This document shows, in pieces, positions 42,366-47,250 of a stretch of 47,250 nucleotides of DNA. A program made the position numbers and the translations under genes. The stretch's first letter is position 1. Every line of letters begins with the position of its first letter. Origin of the DNA: Clostridiaceae bacterium (GTDB lineage Bacteria > Bacillota > Clostridia > Clostridiales > Clostridiaceae); contig JACMJL010000209.1 of NCBI GenBank assembly GCA_014380625.1, forward strand, positions 1-47,250. The letters are read 5' to 3'. A model generated the notes under the pieces. It made no database searches. It was not told where the DNA came from and was given only the letters and a program-made list of their open reading frames with translations.

Positions 42366-43199
42366 ATGAAGGCTATTGTGAATAGAATTTTGCCCTTTAG
42401 TTCAGTGGATGGTCCAGGAAATAGAACTTCAATTTTTTTTCAAGGTTGTAATTTTAATTGTTTATATTGCCATAACCCTGAAACTATTAATATCTGTAAT
42501 CACTGCGGAATCTGTGTTATGGAATGTAAGTTTAGTGCCCTGTGGATGAATAGTGGAGAAGTTATTTGGGATAAAGTGCTGTGCCAAAACTGTGATGTTT
42601 GCCTGGGAAGTTGTCCTCATAACAGTACACCCAAGGCATTAGAAATGACCGTGGAACAGGTTTTATTAGAGATAAGAAAAACTAGGAAGTTTATTTCGGG
42701 GATAACAGTTTCTGGGGGAGAGTGTACTCTTCAATCTGAATTTTTATTAGAACTATTTAAAGAAGTAAAAAAAATGGGACTTACAACCTTTGTAGATACA
42801 AATGGATCAATACCGTTGTATCAAAATGAAGCATTGCTTAAGGTGACGGATAAGGTTATGCTAGATGTGAAAGCTTATAATGAAGAGGAACATAAAATGC
42901 TCACAGGAATGGGTAACCAGGTGGTGCTTAAAAACTTAAAGGAGCTGGCAAAAAAAGATAAGCTTTATGAGATAAGGACAGTAATAGTTCCAGAGGTTTT
43001 AAATAATTATTTAACGGTAGATAGGGTTAGTAAGTGGATTTCGGAAGTGAACCCCGCCTTAAGATATAAACTTATAAAGTATAGGACTATTGGAGTTCGT
43101 ATTGATATGTTGAATAGTTATACCCCTTCTGAGGAAATAATAAAAGAACTTATAACTTTAGCAAACAGAAATGGATGTGATAATGTAATATGTATTTAA
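42366..43199 (+). CDS. yjjW: YjjW-type glycyl-radical enzyme activase
   Basis: A radical-SAM activase of 277 residues that generates the glycyl radical on YjjI. The SAM cluster motif C-x3-C-x2-C is at Cys28, Cys32 and Cys35 (FQGCNFNCLYCHNPE). A ferredoxin-like insert adds two further clusters, from Cys44 (CNHCGICVMEC) and CQNCDVCLGSC. The glycine-rich SAM region is TVSGGECTLQ. GAAGAG precedes the ATG, which overlaps the spacing after yjjI (6 bases), so the two form an operon. Confidence 0.92.
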   Translation: MKAIVNRILPFSSVDGPGNRTSIFFQGCNFNCLYCHNPETINICNHCGICVMECKFSALWMNSGEVIWDKVLCQNCDVCLGSCPHNSTPKALEMTVEQVLLEIRKTRKFISGITVSGGECTLQSEFLLELFKEVKKMGLTTFVDTNGSIPLYQNEALLKVTDKVMLDVKAYNEEEHKMLTGMGNQVVLKNLKELAKKDKLYEIRTVIVPEVLNNYLTVDRVSKWISEVNPALRYKLIKYRTIGVRIDMLNSYTPSEEIIKELITLANRNGCDNVICI

Positions 43200-43231
43200 G
43201 GTGAAAGAAATTAACATATTGTTCTTATTTT

Positions 43232-43247
43232 TGACATTAGAATGTCA
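43232..43247. promoter_or_regulatory. TGACAT-N4-ATGTCA dyad
   Basis: A perfect 6-bp inverted repeat with a 4-base centre, overlapping a TTGACA (43231-43236). No -10 box stands at a normal distance (TATTAT at 43259 is 22 bases away). It could be an operator or a small hairpin upstream of the next gene. Confidence 0.35.
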
Positions 43248-43290
43248 CGAAGAAAGTCTATTATAAATATTTAGAGAGTGGGTGATATAT

Positions 43291-43701
43291 TTGAACGACA
43301 ATAGTGCATTTTTAAAAATATCTAAGTTATACGATTATATTAGACTTAACCATATAAATATTTTTAGTTATTTTGATGAAATTATAATAAACTTAATTCC
43401 TAAAAGAAATATGATAGGTGGAAATAAGGGCGTTGCTACAATACCATTTATTTATTCGAATTATACAAGTTTTTTTAATGATATGGGTAAATATAGAGAA
43501 AGAGATTATTACATACATAGAATAAGTTGCAAAAATAAAAGTGTTAAAGCTCCAATTATTCAGGTTATTGATGATTTATTTAATGCTTCTGAGTTTATGA
43601 AGAATTTTAATAAAAAGAACATACATTTAAATAGTAATTTATATAAAGAAATAGAGTTTGAAGCCATCGGGTTTAATGATATGTTAAAAGAAGAAATTTA
43701 A
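43291..43701 (+). CDS. hypothetical protein, 136 residues
   Basis: A soluble protein with no recognised family. It is rich in Asn, Ile, Lys and Phe, has one Cys (in HRISCKNKS) and no membrane segment. The TTG at 43291 is chosen because GAGTGGGTG stands 6 bases before it; an in-frame GTG at 43282 overlaps that site. It lies between yjjW and a terminator-like hairpin, on the same strand but 91 bases after yjjW. No role can be assigned. Confidence 0.6.
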   Translation: MNDNSAFLKISKLYDYIRLNHINIFSYFDEIIINLIPKRNMIGGNKGVATIPFIYSNYTSFFNDMGKYRERDYYIHRISCKNKSVKAPIIQVIDDLFNASEFMKNFNKKNIHLNSNLYKEIEFEAIGFNDMLKEEI

Positions 43702-43712
43702 ATATAAAATTA

Positions 43713-43764
43713 GGAGCTGTCTCAAAATAAAATGGATTAATTATTTTGTGATAGTCTCTTTTTT
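43713..43764 (+). terminator. terminator hairpin, GGCTGTCYCAAAA family
   Basis: GGAGCTGTCTCAAAATAA pairs imperfectly with TTATTTTGTGATAGTCTC, then TTTTTT. It belongs to the same hairpin family as those at 11084, 23953 and 45582. Confidence 0.75.
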
Positions 43765-43852
43765 GCTTATTTTGGTAGGGAAATTATATAAGTAACAAGA
43801 ATAAATCGATTTAGAGCTATGTTATCATGCAAAATTAAAGGAGACAATTGAG

Positions 43853-44713
43853 ATGCATAAAGGAAAAATCCACAAAACAAATATTATTGATATCTTTTTT
43901 ATTATGTTGGGGAGTTTTTTAAGTTCTATTGGGGTAAATTTGTTCTTAATACATGCAGGCTTATTAAGTGGTGGAGTTACAGGTATAGCACTTATCTTGC
44001 AATATCTTTTTAAAATTCAGGCAGGATATGTAGTACTAATACTCAATGTTCCATTATTTTTATTAAGTTTAAAAAAACTGAACATAAAATTTAGTTTATA
44101 TTCTTTGGTTGGAATACTAACCTTTTCCATTTCTCTTATAGTAACCCAACCTATATCAAATATTTTGAATATAAATGATAAGCTACTTTATTGCATATAT
44201 GGTGGAGTAGTTAATGGAATTGGGTTTGGATTAGTTTTCTCTCATAGGGGTTCCACTGGTGGATTTGATATAATATCAATGCTAATAAGAAAAAAATTCA
44301 CAAATTACAATATTGGAAAAATCTCCTTTGGTATTAACTTAATTATTGTAACAATAAGTGCATTTATATTTGGATTACCTAATGCGCTATATACTTTAAT
44401 CACAATGTTTATAACTTCTATTGTACTTGATAATATAGTTAAGGGCTTTAATCAATCAAAAGTAGTGCTTATTATTACAGAAAAAGAAGAGGAAGTTGTA
44501 AAACTGATTATGAAAAAATTAAATCGTGGGGTTACCTGTCTATATGGTGAGGGAGCCTTTACAAAAGAGCAAAAGAAGGTACTCTATTGCATAATACCTC
44601 TATCTCAGTTGCCGGAAATTAAGGAGTTAATTACAAATGTGGATAAGATGGCATTTCTAAGCATTTTAGATGCCTCCGAGGTTCAAGGTAAAGGCTTTAG
44701 ACCTTCTATATAA
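43853..44713 (+). CDS. YitT-family membrane protein
   Basis: A 286-residue protein with five to six transmembrane segments (about 10-205) and a cytoplasmic DUF2179 domain (about 205-286). Family signatures include AGLLSGGVTGIALILQY, GSTGGFDIISMLIRKK and the end FLSILDASEVQGKGF. Its function is unknown in most species. The ATG has AAAGGAG upstream. It has its own short intergenic leader and is followed by the NYN gene 79 bases on. Confidence 0.9.
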   Translation: MHKGKIHKTNIIDIFFIMLGSFLSSIGVNLFLIHAGLLSGGVTGIALILQYLFKIQAGYVVLILNVPLFLLSLKKLNIKFSLYSLVGILTFSISLIVTQPISNILNINDKLLYCIYGGVVNGIGFGLVFSHRGSTGGFDIISMLIRKKFTNYNIGKISFGINLIIVTISAFIFGLPNALYTLITMFITSIVLDNIVKGFNQSKVVLIITEKEEEVVKLIMKKLNRGVTCLYGEGAFTKEQKKVLYCIIPLSQLPEIKELITNVDKMAFLSILDASEVQGKGFRPSI

Positions 44714-44792
44714 AAAATTATCCATTTATGATATTATTTAATTAGATTTCTAAAAAAAGTAGATAAGAAATTAAGGTGCGAAGGAGATAAAA

Positions 44793-45545
44793 ATGGAAAA
44801 GGATATGAAAATTGCAGTTTTGATTGATGCTGACAATGTATCTGACAAATATATAAAGTATATAATTGACGAAATTTCAAATCATGGAACACCCACTTAT
44901 AAAAGAATATATGGGGATTGGACCAAACCTCAACTAGCTTCATGGAAGAACGTATTGCTTAATTATTCCATTAGTCCAATACAACAATATAGTTATACCA
45001 CAGGCAAAAATTCAACCGATGCAGCTTTGATAATTGATGCCATGGATATACTCTATTCAAACAATGTAGATGGGTTTTGTATTGTGTCTAGTGATAGTGA
45101 TTTTACAAAGCTTGCAGCCCGTCTTAGAGAAGCTGGTATGTATGTTATTGGAATGGGAGAAAAGAAAACTCCAACACCCTTTATCTCAGCCTGTGGAAAG
45201 TTTAAATATCTTGAAGTATTAGCGTCAATGGCACCCAAATATACTGAAGCAACTACTGTTAAAGGCGTACCAATACAAGAAGCTTCAAAGGTTAGCATGA
45301 CAGATGACAATAAGTTAATAGAGGCTATTAAAACTATTATAACTGAAATTTCAGATGAAGACGGGTGGGCGTTTTTAGGGGAATTAGGTAGCACCCTTAA
45401 TAAACGATATCCGGATTTTGATACTAGAAATTATGGTTATACAAAACTCACACCTTTTTTAGCTTCGTTACACCATTTTCAGATCAGATCAACAAAAACT
45501 AGTAATCCAAGTATAAGTCTTAAATATATTAGGAATAAAGAATAA
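44793..45545 (+). CDS. NYN-domain nuclease-like protein with LOTUS/OST-HTH domain
   Basis: A 250-residue cytosolic protein. The N-terminal NYN domain (about 5-150) is PIN-like: acidic residues in VLIDADNV, NSTDAALIIDAMD and IVSSDSDFTKLAARLREAG could bind the catalytic metal. The C-terminal OST-HTH/LOTUS domain (about 170-248) has AIKTIITEISDEDGWAFLGE and PDFDTRNYGYTKLTPFL. In other organisms this pairing occurs in RNA-binding or RNA-cleaving proteins, so RNA processing or degradation is the best guess. AAGGAG stands 6 bases before the ATG. It is followed by a terminator. Confidence 0.87.
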   Translation: MEKDMKIAVLIDADNVSDKYIKYIIDEISNHGTPTYKRIYGDWTKPQLASWKNVLLNYSISPIQQYSYTTGKNSTDAALIIDAMDILYSNNVDGFCIVSSDSDFTKLAARLREAGMYVIGMGEKKTPTPFISACGKFKYLEVLASMAPKYTEATTVKGVPIQEASKVSMTDDNKLIEAIKTIITEISDEDGWAFLGELGSTLNKRYPDFDTRNYGYTKLTPFLASLHHFQIRSTKTSNPSISLKYIRNKE

Positions 45546-45581
45546 ATTTTTTTGATGTGATAATATTAGAAAAAACATAAG

Positions 45582-45608
45582 AAATAGGCTGTCTCAGACA
45601 GCCTATTT
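45582..45608. terminator. terminator hairpin, GGCTGTCT family
   Basis: AAATAGGCTGTCT and AGACAGCCTATTT form a perfect 13-bp palindrome around one base, followed by TT and AT-rich sequence. It ends the NYN gene transcript. Confidence 0.8.
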
Positions 45609-45738
45609 TTACTTATACCTTTATATTATTTTGTTTCCTAGCAACCATTGAAAACTTTATAAATATGAAAAATGGTAAAATAACAGTAAGCGTCAAAAAT
45701 TCTCCGTATTTATTATTAATAATTTCTTTGATAAACTA

Positions 45739-45777
45739 AATCCAGTAGTAAGCTACAATCAGCGTTTCTACTGGATT
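45739..45777 (-). terminator. hairpin after IS66 transposase
   Basis: AATCCAGTAG (45739-45748) pairs with CTACTGGATT (45768-45777). It lies 6 bases after the transposase stop, inside the element, and may terminate its transcript. Confidence 0.55.
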
Positions 45778-45782
45778 CTATT

Positions 45783-47250
45783 TTAATCTTTTTTATTATG
45801 AAGATTTTTATTTTGGAGTTTTACTGTTTCAGGTAATTCTTTGGACCATGGCATGTATTTTAATAGCGTATCTTTATCCTTATTTTCTAAATTGGACAGC
45901 ATATCCATTAAGTACACTAAGTACTTTTCTACAACTAAACCATTGGATTTAGCCGTTTCTACTACGCTATAAATAGTTGCACTTGCTCTGGCGCCTTTAG
46001 GAGTATTGCACATGAGCCAGTTCTTGCGACCAATAACAAATGGTTTTATTGCCCGTTCAGCTCCATTATTATCGATTTCTAAGGAACCATCTGTTAAAAA
46101 GGTTCTGAAGCTTGGCAAAAGTTTTCTGCTATATTCTAAGGCTGCGCCTAAAGGACTTTTGGGTAGAGCATCATTTATTTCTTTATCAACATATTTTATA
46201 AACTCTTCAATAATCGGTGCTGATTTTTCAAGCCTTGTTTCATATCGATTTTTATAGTAATCATCAATACCTTCATATTTTTCTCTTAGATCTTTTTCAA
46301 TTTTATAAAGTTGCTCGCAAAAATTAAACCCAATTACTGCTCGTGATTTTTTCAGGGCTTCTTTATCTAGCTTTGTCACTATTTCAAAATATTTTCTCCT
46401 AATATGAGCCAAACAGTATAGCCTTTCTGCATTTGCTACATAATTGTAACCAGAATAGCCATCCGTCTGAAGTATTCCAGAAAAACCTTTCAGAAAATCT
46501 CTGGGGCAAGAACTGGATCTTGTCTTTTGGTAATCATACAAAATAATCGGGTCTTTATATTCACCAGTTTTGTATAACCACATATATTTTTTAGCCTTTG
46601 AATCTTCACCCTTAGGATCCACAACAACTACGGTTGTTTCATCAGCCTGAACATAATGACTTTCTAATAGCTTTTCCTTCATTATGTTATAGATAGGTTC
46701 AAACTCTTTCGCAGCACCAATTATCCAATTAGACAAAGTTTGCCTAGAAAGATTGGCACCAAGCATATCAAAATAGGTTTCCTGTCTATATAACGGTAGT
46801 GCAAATTGATATTTAAGATTTATAACATGGCTTAACAACTCATTAGATGCCATACTTTTATATAACAAAGTATTAGGCGCTTTTGTTGTAACTATATTTG
46901 CTTTTCCTTCTACTTCTTCACAAACTTTGCAAGCGTAGCTATAGGTTATATGCTCTTCTATACATAGCTCCGCTGGTTTATATTTTAGGAGCTCCTTTGA
47001 TTTAGTTCCTATAACAACTAAGTTACTATTGCATTTATCACAAATAGCTTTATCCTCATCCAACTTATGTTCAATAAGTACTCTTTCTAAATTAGCTAAG
47101 TTATCTTTTTTTCCTATATAAGAAGATGGTTTATTTCTTTTATAAGTTATTTCTTCAATGGTTGGTTCAATAGCTTTAATATCGCAACATTTTTCAGCCT
47201 CGTCAAAGAGAGATATTTGATTGGAATCTACTTGTTCACTAGATTGCCCA
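45783..47250 (-). CDS. tnpC: IS66-family transposase TnpC, 5' end outside window
   Basis: The reading frame is open to the window edge, so about 488 C-terminal residues are seen; full IS66 transposases are somewhat longer. A zinc-finger region (ICDKCNSNL, then YACKVCEE) precedes the catalytic domain. The DDE residues are Asp in VQADETTVV, Asp in LQTDGYSGYN and Glu in NNGAERAIKPFVIGRKNW. The C-terminus has the usual SNGLVVEKYLVYLMDML. There are no frameshifts or stops in the visible part, so the transposase looks functional. A TTG at 47063 is not the start; the frame continues upstream through EHK and SLFDEAEKCC. Confidence 0.93.
   Translation of the reverse strand, partial: GQSSEQVDSNQISLFDEAEKCCDIKAIEPTIEEITYKRNKPSSYIGKKDNLANLERVLIEHKLDEDKAICDKCNSNLVVIGTKSKELLKYKPAELCIEEHITYSYACKVCEEVEGKANIVTTKAPNTLLYKSMASNELLSHVINLKYQFALPLYRQETYFDMLGANLSRQTLSNWIIGAAKEFEPIYNIMKEKLLESHYVQADETTVVVVDPKGEDSKAKKYMWLYKTGEYKDPIILYDYQKTRSSSCPRDFLKGFSGILQTDGYSGYNYVANAERLYCLAHIRRKYFEIVTKLDKEALKKSRAVIGFNFCEQLYKIEKDLREKYEGIDDYYKNRYETRLEKSAPIIEEFIKYVDKEINDALPKSPLGAALEYSRKLLPSFRTFLTDGSLEIDNNGAERAIKPFVIGRKNWLMCNTPKGARASATIYSVVETAKSNGLVVEKYLVYLMDMLSNLENKDKDTLLKYMPWSKELPETVKLQNKNLHNKKD

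Larger units (their letters stand above)
45686..47250 (-). mobile_element. IS66-family insertion sequence, one end visible
   Basis: The left end is proposed at 45686, where GTAAGCGTCAAAAATTCTCC begins. GTAAGCG is the usual terminal sequence of IS66-type elements. The 8 bases before it (AAATAACA, 45678-45685) are the candidate target duplication. The rest of the element, including the upstream tnpA/tnpB genes usual for the family and the other end, lies beyond the window. Confidence 0.75.

Noticed and set aside
1-47250. CRISPR array, tRNA, rRNA, prophage or toxin-antitoxin locus
   Set aside because: No regular repeat-spacer pattern, cloverleaf, rRNA-like stretch or phage gene set was seen. 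The small XRE gene has no toxin-like partner next to it.

Overview
The window reads as chromosome of a low-GC, anaerobic, Clostridium-like Firmicute. The signs are AT-rich DNA with strong AGGAGG ribosome binding sites, a single-chain pyruvate:ferredoxin oxidoreductase, a probable Re-type citrate synthase beside an aconitase, a GlcT-type antitermination circuit, and a pyrophosphate-type phosphofructokinase. No rRNA, tRNA, CRISPR array or prophage was seen. The only mobile DNA recognised is one IS66-type element that enters from the right edge.

Layout. 0-3 kb: a 2-hydroxyacid dehydrogenase, then a LexA-like S24 protease fused to a decayed UvrD-like ATPase, coupled to a stand-alone PTS EIIA. 3-10 kb: an amino-sugar region with EIICB (nagE-like), a second EIIA, a GlcT-like antiterminator, and nagR-murQ-nagA-nagB. 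Both PTS transcripts carry a ribonucleic antiterminator (RAT) overlapping a terminator, and a NagR-type operator precedes nagR. 10-18 kb: small hypothetical genes, a sigma-54 activator whose receiver has Glu instead of the phospho-Asp, a 53-residue Cys-rich protein, PFOR, two short hypothetical proteins and a small XRE regulator. 18-22.3 kb: a DMT permease, aconitase and probable Re-citrate synthase. 22.3-23.1 kb: a gene-free stretch that contains an apparent orphan transcription unit, with promoter and terminator but no credible ORF.

23-35.5 kb: a glutamine-amidotransferase-like hydrolase, YajQ, DegV and then a polyphosphate/pyrophosphate block. The block holds a two-domain PPK2, ppx-proB-proA on the minus strand, and divergently ppx-HD, ppk1 and a PPi-type phosphofructokinase. 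35.8-40 kb: one 1403-residue helical repeat protein with a GAP1-like N-terminal part. 40-45.5 kb: a rubredoxin-DUF2231 membrane protein, the YjjI/YjjW glycyl-radical pair, a hypothetical protein, a YitT-type membrane protein and a NYN-LOTUS protein. 45.7 kb to the end: one IS66 end and a partial transposase.

How the genes fit together. EIICB with either EIIA would bring in and phosphorylate an amino sugar. MurQ, NagA and NagB turn MurNAc-6-P and GlcNAc-6-P into fructose-6-P, which the PPi-type phosphofructokinase could use. PFOR supplies acetyl-CoA, part of which Re-citrate synthase and aconitase can direct toward glutamate; ProB and ProA take glutamate to proline. PPK1, PPK2 and the two Ppx-like proteins would balance polyphosphate, ADP and phosphate. 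All functional calls rest on motifs and family knowledge, without database searches.
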